Below, piece after piece: positions 34,564-49,500 of a stretch of DNA of 59,828 bases. The first letter of the stretch is position 1. Every line of letters starts with the position of its first letter. Source of the stretch: Branchiostoma floridae (Eukaryota; Chordata; Leptocardii; Amphioxiformes; Branchiostomatidae); contig NC_049991.1 of the NCBI RefSeq assembly GCF_000003815.2, positions 14,680,154 through 14,739,981 on the forward strand, written 5' to 3'. Under the pieces are notes generated by a model. It ran no database searches and was not told the origin of the DNA. It worked only from the letters and a program-made list of their open reading frames with translations. A program made the translations under genes and the position numbers.

Positions 34564-37500
34564 CTGCAAAATACAAAATGCATGCACTTCAGGTTTGAAC
34601 TTATTCAGATCAGGACTGCCTCCAGCTTTAATTTTCTTTTCTGTTCCACTCATTGTTTGGAGCCATACACCTACATCTACTGGCCATGCACCTGCTGTAC
34701 TTGGTCATCACTGCAAAATACAAAATGGATGGCCCGCTGTTTTAGTTTGACTTCAGGTTTGAACTTATTCAGATCAGGGCTGTCTCCAGCTTTAATTTTT
34801 TTTGTCCCACTCAGCCCATATTGTTGATGTTTTTTGTTAAATTAAAATCTGTATCTGTATCTATATAGCCAGTATAACCGTCCATCAGCGTAAAACACCA
34901 GCTTCGCAGGCAGGTAGCACGGCAGCAGCTGGTTATATTACACTGAACGGCCCGTCACACCTAACTTATGCACATCTATGTGCAACATGTCATTTTAAGC
35001 TTGGATTTTCAACAGTTTCAAGTCCTGAAGTTCAGATTTTTTGGGACGGATGGGGTAAGGGTTTTTTTCCGTCCAAACAAGCAAATTTCCATCCTGGGAC
35101 GGAGGGACGGGTCCTGGAGATAGCCCTGATTCAGATCCACAATTGGCATGAAGATTTACAGTGCAGTGGACCAGATTTTGGACCAAGTAGAAAATGGCCA
35201 GATTATATCGGCAGGGCTTTACACGTTTTGCCGCTTACTTATTTTGGAAAATTATAAGAGTGAAGTAGAGAAGAGTTTACAGTCATTCTAATTAAGTTTT
35301 TACGGTTAAAGAGTTTACATTTTAGCACCGTGGACAGGCCCTGTCTGATTGTTATCCATAGCACCATGGACAGACCCTGTTTCAGTTTGAGTCTGATAAT
35401 CCAAAAAGATCCATTTGTAGCAAAATGGACCATTTTTTGAGTATCACCCATTCACAAGTTTTCACCAACGAACAATTACCTGAACCGGAACCAACCGCTA
35501 CACAAAAGCATTACCAACATGCTGACTGTAGACAGACAACAGCCAGCAAAAGCTGTTATCCAAATGGAAGGGAAGAAAGGGGTCATGAAAATTTCTTTGA
35601 TTTTGAGTTAGTTTATCATATAATAAGTTACCTTTACCTACTCAATGCAAGTTACAGTGAAACTTCATACAGATGCAGGCACATACATCAGGTTACACCA
35701 ACAAGTTCATGTTCATATTCAACTTTTGAAGTCATTGCCCGCCCTCTTTGAGTTTGACTGATGGTGTCAAGTTCAATGTGCATTTCTGTTGCAGAAACAC
35801 TTGCGAGCTTATAGGCCTAAATCCATTAACCAATCAGAAAGAAATCTGACAACTGCCTTACGAAGCACAAGTTGAGCACCTACAGGCTCATGTTCATAGG
35901 AGACTGTTGAAGTCATTGCCCGCCCTCTTTGACTGATCGGTTCAAACTCAATGTGCATTTCTGTTGCAGAAACACTTGCGAGCTTTTATAGGCCTAAATC
36001 CATTAACCAATCAGAAAGAAATCTGACAACTGCCTTATGAAGTACAAGTTGGGCATTAAGAGAGACGTTACACTGCAGACAATGTGTCCCATTTCCACAT
36101 CCTAGGGGCTTCAAACTGCCCGTCTGACCTAAATCAAATTGACTCAGACACGTTTCCAGAGGGATTTAGTGCCTCAAGAAAATGAAACTGTCAGTTAAAA
36201 GGGCTGCAGTACGTTGATAAACTCCTACATGTTGCTCAGAGGAAAATTGGTTTGACTTGAGTTTGAGTCTCTTTTCGTAGAATGCACTTAAGAATTGTAC
36301 TGTAGAATATGAAGGTCAACTTGCTATTGTCAATCATGATGTACACATTCAAAACAAGACTGGACAAACACATGGCAGATACGTTCCCAGAAAGACTTAG
36401 TGTCTCAAGAAAATGAAACTGTCAGTTGAAAGGGCTGTTGTACTTTGATAAACCTTTACATAAAGCATGCTGCTCTGAGGGAAGTCAAGTTGAAGTTTAA
36501 TTCCCTTTTTGTAGAATGCACTTAGGAGCTGTCCTGTAGAATGTGAAGGTCAACTTGGCATTGTCAACCTTGTAGAAGCCAACCAAGACCAAAAAGTTGA
36601 TGTTCTAATGCAAAAGCTGTTCCTGACACTATCTTTATATAACCAAAAATCTCCTGAGGCAACAAGACAGCTCACTTCACTTAAAAAAAAGGTTAAATAT
36701 ATGCTACACAAAAATGCTCCGAATGTGCCTTAATATCTCTTGGGAGCAAAAACTTACTATTGAGCAACTACATGTATCTGCCATTAGTTACTGAGAAAAT
36801 AAGGACAAGAGGCTTAAGAATGAAACTTGCAGCTCATTGTATCAGACATCTAGACACCATTGCCTTTATAACAGTATAAGCTGGTCCTCTGGGATCCAAC
36901 AAAGGGAAAAAGAAGCTGAGGGAGACCAAAACTCCCCTTCATTGACAACCTGAGTTCTGATATCAGCTTAACCAAAGTGAAGGAAAATCAAGTCCCCCAG
37001 TGGAGTATAGGGCGAGATGGAGAACACTTTCAAGTCTGGTTTGAGCGGGAGCTCAGACAAAGTAAATTAAGTGTGAGCGACCCAAACTGGAAACTGGAGA
37101 TCCTGACTGGCAGAATGAACTCTGATTACCCTACTCTATGTGGAAAGGAGAAAATCATGAATGTTGTGGCAGGAACTTAACAAACTTAACATTATGCAAT
37201 GGTGTCGATATCCTACCCCTTGTAATTATGAAAAACGGGAGGAAAAACATACAGATTTTCATCTGGGCCATATTTTTCTATTTCTGTCCCAAATTGTTGC
37301 CAATCTTTTGAGGGAAGCAAAATTTCTTCTTTCCTGAGGGGACATCATAATTGACCAGTAAAGTTTTGTTTACTTTCAAAAACTGTAACATGCTTTCGAA
37401 CTTTCAACCTCTGAAAATGGCTGCATGCAGATGGACTGATTGAGTTGGCAACAATTTCATGGGTACAGAGGAAGAAGTCACTGGAAACTGTAACTTTTGT

Positions 37501-40500
37501 GCTGCCTTAAGCTAAGGGCACAACCCGCCTTACATGCTTTTTGTCTGTACATTTTTTTGGGAGGTTACTTCCGCCATGTTTTTCTGAAAACATGAGGAAG
37601 GAGTGGCAAGAGCAAAAGGGGGGAGTACGTCTCAACGCACACCACTCACACTGTTGGGCCAAATGGCAGAGAAAGTTCCACATGTATGTAGACATCTACA
37701 GCGTGTCTGAGTGCTCCCAAATCCATTGGATTCCGCATAATTTTGTACGGAGGCGGTACTTACTACTCACAGATCCCAAAAGATTGCCCACGTTTTGGCA
37801 CATACATGTAGTCACCACGCAGTTGTACGTACGGCAGGTTGTGCCCTTAGCTTTAGAATTCCCAACAATTGCCAACTAAACCTGGCATGGAAGATCTGTC
37901 AGTTACATACAGACAGCATAAGAATTGCCATTGTGCTAGCGGTAATGATTTGAGATGAAACAGCACCTATTAGCTCCACGATCTATCTATTAGGATTTTA
38001 CCATGGTCAATATTGACCGAAGGAGGCCATATACAGTCAAACCTGTCTATAGCGGCCACTCAGGGGACCGGACAAATTTGGCCACTATAGACAGGTGGTC
38101 TCTGTATAGAGGTGGCAACTTGTAGATAAAATACCCAAGGGACCGACAAAAAGTGGCCACTATGGACAGGTGGCCCCTCTGTAGAGGTGGCCCCTAATAC
38201 AGGTTTGACTGTACATGTATATATAAGCTCCACATATTTCAAACTGTATAGGCAACTTATGTGTATATAAATTTATAATATATACGTGAGAAATAATGCC
38301 AATACTAGCCAGGGAAATGAATCAGGCATTTTCCCTGTCATGTACATGCACATGTACAGATGATGTGTGACAGAAGAGTAGGGATGGGACACGACGTTGA
38401 GTGGCTGTTAATCCGATTCCCAGCCTCCAGACGCAGGCAATTTACTGCCTGTCCATTTCAGACAATGAATAGCTAATATAGGCACCTCAGGAAGCCTATA
38501 CCCTGGCTCCGCTTGCGTCAGAACTGCCGATGCGAGATCATGATTTACCTTGCGGGTTCAACTTCTCTGAGTTAAGGCTAGTCTCCCATTCTGTTGACAT
38601 TAGAATTGAGAGCCAATCTTAACAGAAAGACTATGCTTAAAGCCTGTCTGGCTCATCTGATGCCCTAACTGATTGCCACAAAGGAAATGGATTCAGTGAC
38701 CAGGGCTCGAAATACCACCTGCATATGCAGGTTAGTGCAGGTAAAATTGGAGTTGTGCAGGTGTTTCTGGTGTCTACCTGCACCTAACCTGTACTGGTCC
38801 ATGTACTGGGTTTTATACATAAATGTCCTTTGATGTAGGTGTATGATTATCATTAGCTACATTGGCTGTTACCACATTTAATCTAGTAGAAAAAATAGCA
38901 ATGGTTCCTGAACAATTTTAGCATGATCCATACTTCCTAAACTCAGAGTGGTGCAGGTAAAATTTGTCTGGTGCAGGTAATTTTCAATGTTACCTGCACC
39001 AGTGCAGGTATGCAGAAAAAAGTATTTCGAGCCCTGGTGACTGAGTCCAACTGATGCTGACAGATACAGTAGCTGTAATTCATGCTCACATTCAATACGT
39101 TAATGACAATTGCTAAATGACGTTTATCTATATTCAATACAATAAAAAATAAAGAATAATGACAATGAAGTTTATTGCATATAATAATAACGATCATAAG
39201 GGAAGAAAAAATTATGATTGTATGGCATGTTTTACAGTTATTAGGATGATAGTTTATTGCATATTCTTGCCCGAGGGCTAATTGCAGATACAATCAAACA
39301 TGAAAGGGAACAAACAAAAAAAATAGTGTAGAACAGTACAGAGTACATGTATGTCTGTTCTAGTCTAAAAGCTAACTCTAATCTGTAACTTGTTGCATTT
39401 AACTTCTTTTCCTGAGAGTGGAAGAAGAAGTATCCCACCTTTTCTTTTGTTATCATTACTCACAATATTTATTGCCCATTTTTACTTTTGTCACATAATT
39501 ATCACGACCATTGTTGCCATTGTGTACAATCTTTAATAACAACCTCAAATGATTAACAATCATGCACTACGTGTATGTTGGGATGTGCCTTGTTGCCTAT
39601 TACCCTTCCAACCCTTGTAAATAGGCCAAACTCATGGATGAATGACTCTAAAGATGTGATCTCCCTCAGGCCTGACCACAAGACCTTTTGAATTGAATAG
39701 TAGGTGGGATGCCTATGTACAGGCTTATTCTGCAATTTCAAGGACTACTCTTTGTGGCACAAACTGTAATGGGTCAAGCCAAGCATTTGGAGAAGAGCAG
39801 GCAATGAGTTATTATTCATGATGCGCCACTGGTGCTCCTGCCCAAACAGGTTACAATAGACAGCCCAAATAAGTTGCTTGGTAGTCACCGGTTCACTACT
39901 TTGAAAAATAGTCTGTCACCCCTTAATAGAAGATCGAAAATGGTATTTGAAATGTCATAAGTGAGGGCTTTTCATGAAGAATGGAGGTTATGTTTGATAG
40001 CATTCATGTCACTGTGTGTCTGTCTGTCTATCTTAGTCTCCAAGCAGAGGTTAGGTTCCGGCTGTTTAATGACATTTTTTGCCGTTTTTATCGGGCTTTC
40101 CATTTTTGGTGAATAGTCTGTCTCTGTGTCTGCTAGTCTATTTGTTGGTATATCATATATACATCCTCATGCATTCTTCTCCAATATGAAACTCTAGTAG
40201 GGTGTGGGGCCGTGAAGCAATAAAGAAGCAGTGACAACTCACGGATGTATACTTCCTAGAGACAACTCACAGATGTATACTTCCGATAAGCAACTCACGG
40301 ATGTAGAGTTCCAAGAGGCCACTTACGGATGTATGCTTCCGAGAGACAACTCACGGATGTATACTTCCGATAGGCCACTCATGACTGATGTATGCTTCTG
40401 AGAGACAACTCACGGATGTATACTTCCGAGAGACAACTCACAGATGTATACTTTGGAGAGACAACTCACAGATGTATATTTTCGAGAGACAACTCACGGA

Positions 40501-43500
40501 TGCATACTTCAGAGAGACAACTCACGGATGTATACTTAAGAGAGACAACTCACGGATGTATACTTCCGAGAGACAACTCATGGATGTATACTTTGGAGAG
40601 ACAACTCACGGATGTCTACTTCAGAGAGACAACTCGCGGATGTATACTGCCAAGAGACAAGTCATGGATGTATACTTATGAGAGACAACTCGCGGATGTA
40701 TGCTTCCGAGACAACTCACAGATCTATACTTCGGAGAGGCAACTCACGGATGTATACTTCGGAGAGACAAGTCACGGAGGTGTACTTTCGAGAGACAACT
40801 AACGAATGTATGCTTCCAAGGGACAACTCACGGATGTGAACTTCAGAATCAAGTGGCATATCTCCAACTGTCGGTGGATCATTAACTCTGAAATCCCCAC
40901 AATTATAGATCATGATCGGCTCCCGAGTACTCCAAAGTATCTGTAATTACCTGTCAGATACCATTCAAGGGTACATCAATTTCAAAATATAAGGCTTAGC
41001 TTCCATGAGCCAATTTGCTACCAGTATTCATCTAGACTAAGTACAAAAAGTTTAGGTTACTGTATGAAATATTGAGTTGAATGTAGATGGATAAAAGTAT
41101 TGCATTTTGTATCTTGACAGCACTGTAGCTACACTGATTTAAAAAGATTTTTGAAAACTAAATGGAAGCATTCAAGCGACAATTCAAAATTAGAAGGCAA
41201 TAGCTTGCATAAGCTACTTTACCAACAGTATTCATTTAAAAGAGAAAAGTTGTATGGACTATTGACGTAAAAGGATGTTATACCACCGAAATTGTAAAAC
41301 TTCACTATTGCATTACATACTTTGACAGCACCATACATAGCTACAATACAAAGGCTTTGTCAAAGCTGATAGGAGTGCTGAACTGGATGTTTGCTACCAT
41401 AATTCAATTAGTAGAAAAAGTGGAAGTGTATGGAGTAGTGACGTACAAGCATAATATATATTGCCACAGAAATTGCAAGGCATAGCAATTGCATTACATA
41501 CCTTAATAGCACCGTGGTTACAGAAAATTCTTCGAAAATGAATAGTGTTCTGGCTGTGCTGTTTGCTACCAGAATTCAATTCGTAAGAAAAGTGGAAGCG
41601 TATGAAGTCTTGTCATAAAAGATTATACAATGGAAACTGCAAAGCTTCATAATTGCATTTCATACCATGACAGCACTGCTGTTACATTGAGAAGATTCTG
41701 AAATACTGAATGGTTCTAACAATCTGTGCTGTTTATAATTTGATGCAGCAGCTCAGTGACTTTGTGAAATCGATATTGATTCCCTACATTATGTCTAGTC
41801 TGTGTAACGCAAACTCTGCTATCCGGCAATGTAGGACGGGCCAAAGAAGCGCGATTAAATCAGGCTACATAATGTCATTCCAAAACATTTGTTTGCATTA
41901 AGTACATGATGAATAACAATGTCAGACGTAAGCTGATCTGAAATACACCATCATCTTGTCTGTATTCGTTTATTATATTTTGCTTCATGAAAAAAATACA
42001 TTCAAACTCATGACTACCTTGTACATGTAGACCTCTATTAATTGAATCTATTGATGATACACTGTGTTCCAAAAAATGCTACACTCATAATCAGTGTCAG
42101 AAACCTTTATTCTTTTGTGTCTTGTGTAGGCAACGGAAGGAAGTCCTGGATGAAATGTGTTATTAATTAGGAGGGACAGATCTGGACAGAGCTTCAAGGA
42201 AGCACTGTGTGAAGACAAGCCGACTGCTGCCCACCTTTGTCAGGGATCCCAGCAGCAGTACAGTTTAATCGAATACTGGATACTACAACTATCAGTATGT
42301 ATTGAGCATGTTGATCTAGCTTACTTTGCAGATAAAGCAGATGTCTACATCTTGCCTTTGAAACAGCAGCTTCAGCTATGACTGCACCCTGACCTTGAGC
42401 CACCACTACTTACCCACTGCTCAAGTTAACTATCACACACGTGTACAATTAATCACACCCAGAGCACAGGCATTCACAATATTGCAGAGCAATATTGGCA
42501 ATTTTCAGAATCTAAAGACTACCTCCTGCTGCTTTATAAGGCATCACTCTGTCCCTCCTCATTTCCTACCAGCCCGTTACCATGGTCCCCTATCAGCAGG
42601 GAACACCACGGGTTAACATCATAACAAGAGGCCCAAAGGCACACAGTATTAATGATTTAAATCAAAAGTCCTTGGACTCTGGCTCAGGCAGTATATCATG
42701 TTGCCAATCTCTACACAATAAATACAGCAACACCTACCTACATTTTGCAAGTCATAAATAACGGCAACAGCTAGGGAAAATGGATTCCTAATGAAACCAC
42801 AGAATTAGTTGCATGGTAATATGCAGCTATTCTTCAATTTATTGTTCATGAGGCCATGTTGATTTATTTGATTACATCCGTGCGCAAATCAATTTTCATC
42901 CCTTTCCGCCAAAAAAGGTTTTCAACCATGCAGTAAATCGTTCAAAGCAGCCTCCAAATGATCAAATATATGCCGTAGATTTAAGATAAATAAATAAAAA
43001 AAAACATTTTACTAATATGCCAACGTCAATTACCGAGTCAAAGAAGATGTGAAAGAACAAAAAAGAATCTATTGTTCAGTATTCCATATTCTGTGTGTTA
43101 TGTCATTTCTTCAACTTTGAATCCTGACCACTTACTAATAGATTTTATACTGAAGGCAACTCTTTTCAGCTATCTTTATCTATTCGCACACTTGCATCAA
43201 AGAGAATACAGAAGAGACCACAGCCAAACTTCACAAGCCCCTCAAATACATCCTCCCTCCTCAACACAATAGCGGTGTATATAGAGCTGGGTACCGGTCC
43301 AGAAAAACCGGACCTGAAAAAATTCGGTGGACCGGATGTTGGACCTATTGGAAAATGAACTGATTATATGATCAGGCATTCACACGTTTTCAGGGCTTAC
43401 CAGTCCAGGCAAATAACAAGAGCGAAGCAGAGTAGACTCTATAGTCATTTTACCAACTTTTACAGTCAATGGTACAGGGGTAGTTAGCCTTGTATTTAAA

Positions 43501-46500
43501 GTTGTAGGATTCTTAAAATGCTAGTGGGAGTCGAATACTACACAAAACAGATTTCTTTATAGCAAAATGGACCGTTGTTTTGAGTATCGTCCATTCACAA
43601 GTTTTCACATAATGAATCAGGTCCAGGTTCAGGTCCGGACCTGAACCTGATTTTCTGGACCTGAACCGAACCTGGAGGCTGGACCTGAAGTGTATATTGG
43701 TGCCTGGTAATGCCCATGTTCAAGTTCATGTACAAAGGTCCCCTCCGGCTACACCTAAATCTTTCCTGCATGTAGCTGCATATATGTACATGACCTTCAG
43801 CAATGTTTGAATTAATTTGAAGCATTTCTGTATCTTTATTCATGGCCACACCTTGTTTCACACACTTTTCAATCCCTTAAGCCCTTGCCTGGAACTTTCA
43901 CCAGGATTCCAGGGGATTCGATGGCAGTCGGGATACGCGATGTTGAAGTAATTTCCACGCTGACGTGCACGAAAGCGTGATGAATTACGGCAGACTTGCC
44001 AACACCACAATCCCCCCATTCCTCAGAAACATTAAGATGTCAAAAAAGCAATATTTAACAGCCAAGGACAGGGAGAAATCTTTAGAGCAGCTTGTTGAAA
44101 ATAAAAGTTTGGAGTGAGCTTCCATGGTGGTGTCTTTCATCCCAAGTGAGCAAAGTTAAATAACTAGAATTTCTGTCTAGTATACATGTCTTTGTGTCTG
44201 TGTGTGTGTGTGTTTCTAATCTACATATTGTACACATGTATATGAAGGGGTCTTTCAATCTTTCAATCTTTATTCATTAAATCAACATACACTTTTTTTT
44301 TTTTGTAATTGCAGAGTTACCCCAGAGCAGTAGTATGTCTGAATACCGTTGATTGTACAGAATGGAGTAAAATCACATTACAAACTGACTAAACACAGTA
44401 GACAAGACATGAACAGGACTAAAAACCACTTAAGCATCAGTCAATGTTTGTTATATAAAAGTCTGACAGTATGGTGTAGGAAGGAGTTGCACAGTCTATT
44501 GGTCTTTGCTTTGATGAAGTCTATCATCTCTGATATTGCTTTGCTTCATTGCTTTTTAAAGAAACTTGCTGCTGATTATGGCTGAGTGGAGAAGAAGGAT
44601 CCATTGCGACCCGTGATGACATCCCTGATGATGTCCACGTTCAAGGTCAAGGTCATGTGATCCACAGTACCGTATTCCTCTGAGAGGCTGAGCACTGCAC
44701 ATTTTCAAACTGCTCAACAATCTTTGTGTATTTTGCTTTAGAAGGAAAACCCATGGGTTACACGTTGCTTACCTCCACTATTACCACTCAAAGCTGGATA
44801 TATGTATGTCTTCATTATTATGCAGCAGTTTAAAATTGTCATTAAGTTTTGATGAAGGCAAGTTACCCTCTGGAAATGAAATGTTCACTGGAGAATATTT
44901 GAAAGCCCCCTGGGCCAGCTATCTTTCATATATGCTCCTGGAAAAGGATCATGTAGGATTACTAGGTCGCATTGATTCCCTATAGACCGTGGCAGCAATA
45001 AGGCAGGATAAAACAGGGAAGTCCAATGCTTAAACTCAAACTTCCTCCACACTAGGAGTGGGTACCAGTACAGAAAATTCAGGTACAGGTCCAGTACAGA
45101 GGATCTGGTCAAGGTCTGGACCTGATTATCTGTGAACTTATTATACTCAAAACAATGGTCCATTTCGATAACAAAAAGATTCTGTTGGGTGGAGTATGTG
45201 ACGTCCATTGGCATTTCTGTTTTAGACCAGATTTGACTGTGGAAATCTGGTAAAAATGACTATGAACTCTACTATACTTTGCTCTTGCTATTTGCTTGGA
45301 CCTGTAAGCCCCCAAACACGCCTGCAAGTATAATTTGTTCATTTTCGAGTCGGTCCAACATCCGGTCCACTGATTTTTCAGAAAAAAATGGTTTTGTACC
45401 CACCCGTAGGTTAGGAAATGGACTTGTCGCTTTTCTAAGTAAGTAATCTGTTTTCATCAAATTTAAAGATGTAATGTACAATGCCAGAATACACAAATAC
45501 TTATGTGACCTTGAAGTTCCAAAGAAGCCCACCAAAATGTGTTGGCCACACACAAGTAAGCTTTCCATTGTACTGGTCACTGAGGGAAGGGAGCGACAAA
45601 ATATACATAATATTTATGAGCTCTAATCCCATTAGGTTTCAATCATGCAGAAAATTGCTCTAGCTTCATGTGTAATGAACACTCTTCATGTTTAATAGGT
45701 GCAATGTCTTAAAATGGATTGTGAAAACCAGAATATACAGAGATAGAATTTCAAATGAGGAAGAGTATCAAAGGATCTGGACAAAAGCCCCAAAACTCCA
45801 TGCAGAGAGCAGAGTAAAGTACATGTACTCTGAGGACATGTCCTTAAAATACCTGTGGAATGACATGCTGAAACAGGGATGCACTGGCAACCCGACAAAG
45901 GAAAAAGAAAGCCAGGGGAGACCAAAACTATCTTGGAGATGAAGGTTTATGTATGCTACAAAGGGACCTCAATAAGTGGCACTGGCAGTTAGCCTGAAGG
46001 AAGTGGAAACCTGGCCCCAAATGACCCTGAGTGGTTGACTTCCCAGTGTGGCAATAGACACAGCAGATTCTAAGTAAGGGTTGGATAAGTCCACTAGCCC
46101 TATTGTACCTAGAAAGTGAAAATGCTGATTGGGCAAGAGTCAAGTTAGATTTTTTACATTGAGTGAGATTTTGATGTACTTGCTACTTTTCACAGTCATG
46201 GCATCAAGCATTGGTCAACACAGAAAAATAGCTCCGATAATAAGAATTCCATCGATAGAAGACAGGTGAAAATACAAAGAAAAATTTGGTCGTTTAAATT
46301 CCAGACAAGTGAAAAGTTGGTTCGGGCTAGTAAATTTTTAATGTACATGTACTTGCCCGATAGGAGAAGTGAATTTTAGAAAACTTGTCAAACCCTGTAA
46401 GTCTAAATATAAGTAAAATTCTCATGAGTTTCAGCTTTCATCAATCACCTGACCAGATACATTTGACTACTATCAAGACGTTCAACACTATTCATATCAT

Positions 46501-49500
46501 CCTATTACTAGCTGTAACACGTAGCAACCATTTACAAGAAACTGTGAGGAGCGAGCAGCACTGCGCATGTGTTTCTGCCCCCAAGGCTGGATTACATGGA
46601 ACACCTACCGTGTTCAGGTCCAGTACGTGGTCAAAGGGTGTTCAGAACCCAATCCTGTGTCCTTGGTGGGCATTTGGAGAAACATCCCGACACAGATTAG
46701 CCATAATGGGCCAACTGGACCATTACAGGGATGTTACATCATTTCTAAGAGGTGTTCAACATGGATGCAAGGCCGAGAGATCAGGTGGAACCAAACTTCC
46801 TCTCACAGCTATGACATCACAGAGACCTCAGACAAACCTTGACGCAGGTTTAATGCGGCCATTTCACACCTCAGAAAAGCTTTTAACTCAGCTCCCTGTG
46901 AAGAAGTCTAAAACTTGTGGCAAGGGTCACGCCAGGATGAAAGTTTTGTGACAGATGAATGACAGCAAATGAGGCACCCCCGGGATACCATGCGTGAGGT
47001 CCAATCATGGTTCTGTATGGGGTCTCTTGCTGTTATTAAAGAAATGACATTCCTTGCTACATATGCTTTGTCAGTATGAGTGAAAATTTAGTAAGCGTTC
47101 AAGCTGTCAAGATAAAGACAGGACCGGGAGGAAAACTTGTGGCTCAATATACATTCACTCCTTTGAAATGTATGCACTAGGTGAGTACCGGTACAGAAAA
47201 TTCAAGTACAGGTACGGTCCAGTTCCAAAGAATCAGGTCCAGGTCCGGATCTGACCCTGGACCTAATTTTTTGTGAATGGGCAATACTCAACAATGGTCC
47301 ACAAAGGAATCTGTTTGGTGGAGTATCCTGTCTTCACATAAACAATGCTAACTGCCTCAGTTAAGTTAGACCAAGTGCATGTGACAATAGAAAGTTGATA
47401 AAATTACTATCAACTCTCTTGCTATTTTCTTGGACCAATGAACCTTAAAACATGTGAACGCCGTAGTGCCAATATAATCTGTTCATTTTCTAATCGGTCC
47501 AACATCCATGCTTTGTCAATTCAATTTTTGTTACATCATTTATGGTGTCTATTTTGAAAATTTAGGACTCTTGTTTTTTTTTACCCATCTTGTTTTTTTT
47601 TCCGCCTCATCTCATTATTTTTGCAGTGTACAGAGGATGTCATCCATAAGATTTACTTGTTGTGGCCTAACCAGGGTTACCTGAAAAACAGGTCACACAC
47701 CCTTCTGGTGAGAACTGAGATTGATAAAATGAAAGGGAAGTGACAGTCTACTGTGTCATTCACACATTGTTCCCAATAGAAAGATTTGCCAGTAACAGAT
47801 TGAAGCAAACGGATGCTGTAAAACATGACCAGGAGGCATCATGACATAATATCTCACCATTGGGTACTTCGGTAACAGCTTGAGAAGATTACTTACTAGA
47901 GTCTTGGTGCCTGTGTTCACATTACAGTAAGCTAGGCTGACGTACCAGGTTTGTCACTGACTAGTTTTCCTGCGTCAGCTTCTCAGAATTGTTGTCTAAG
48001 ATCTTCTGCTACATTTGTATGTAGATGATGAGTCTAGGGGATATACATTAAAATTTTGTAGAGTTGGGTTCTTTCATACTTCCTAATATGGTGATTTAGA
48101 ACTTTTTTTTATACCATTGGCAAGGAATGTTCATGTTGTCACTGTCTGAATATAACATCATTTTGATATACAATAATCATGATTCACCCGGAGAGGGCTT
48201 TGCTGGTACATGGTAGCAGAAACTGAAACAAGACCATGTTGTAAAACAAGATGACGGTAAGGCCTCATGACGTCATCTCTCACCATTAGGTACTTCGATA
48301 ACAGCTTGAGAAGATTGCTTACTAGAGTCTTGGTGTCTGTCTTCACATTACAGTAAGCTAGGCTGACATACCAGGTTTGTCACTGACTAATTTTCCTGCG
48401 TCAGCTTCACAGAATTGCTGTCGAAAATCTTCTGCTACATGTGTGCAGGTCATAAATCGGGGATGTAGGGTTGGGTTCTTGTATAATTTCTATGGTGATT
48501 TTAGAACTTTTATATTGGCTAGACATTGTTCAGAATTGTTCTGCCAGACTGTGTTCATTGTAGAGATTATATTGGATTTGAATTTGAATATTGTTTACCT
48601 GGATGTCTCATCTTCATAAACATATTGGCAACACATTAGTGCAAAATGATCTCTTTCACCTAAGCAATGACCTGAAAAACAGGTCACACACACCCTGGTA
48701 AGATGATAAAAGGAATCAAATTAAGCGAAAGTGACTGTCTGAATATTACATCATTTTGATGTACAATAATCATGATTCACCCAGAGGGGGCTTTGCTGGT
48801 ACACGGTAGCAGAAACTGAAACAAGACCATGTTGTAAAACAAGATGATGGCAAGGCCTCATGACGTCATCTCTCACCATTAGGTACTTCGATAACAGCTT
48901 GAGAAGATTGCTTACTAGAGTCTTGGTGCCTGTGTTCACATTACAGTAAGCTAGGCTGACACACCAGGTTTGTCACTGACTAATTTTCCTGCATCAGCTT
49001 CTCAGAATGTATGTCTAGGTGATGAGTCTGGGGGATATACATTTGTTGAGTTGGGTTCTTTCATAATTCCTGTGGTGATTTTAGAACTTTTTAAATTGGA
49101 AAGACATGTTCATGACATGTGGTTCAATTATCTTTTTCACCCATTAAGCATTACAGTGTAAAGTACATTGTAAGATCTGTACATGCCTAATGATCCTGAT
49201 ATGATAATGTTGTTTATTAATAGTTCATCACTATTATCATCTTCTCTGTTGTAAATGTTTCAAGTTGCAACCCAGGGTTATCAGAAAAACAGGTAACACA
49301 GACACACTCTTGTTAAGATGATAGAAGGAAATGAATAAAGGAAAGGTGACAGTCATTGCATATGATTCCCCCAGAGGGAGCTTTGCTGGTACAGGGTGAC
49401 ATAAACTGAAACAAATTGATGTTGTAAAAAAAGACTATAATGCAATGTTGTGTTATTTTATGTTGGGGTCTTCCCACACCCCCAGGGTGCATGGATCAAG

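Noticed and set aside
40388-40839. Overlapping ORFs of 75-136 codons with repeating RDNSRMYTSE-like text
   Set aside because: Direct product of the stop-free 28-bp minisatellite; all three frames are open and there is no independent coding evidence.
46567-46842. Possible new secreted or repeat protein
   Set aside because: No ATG-led domain, splice sites or similarity visible; kept only as a low-interest observation.
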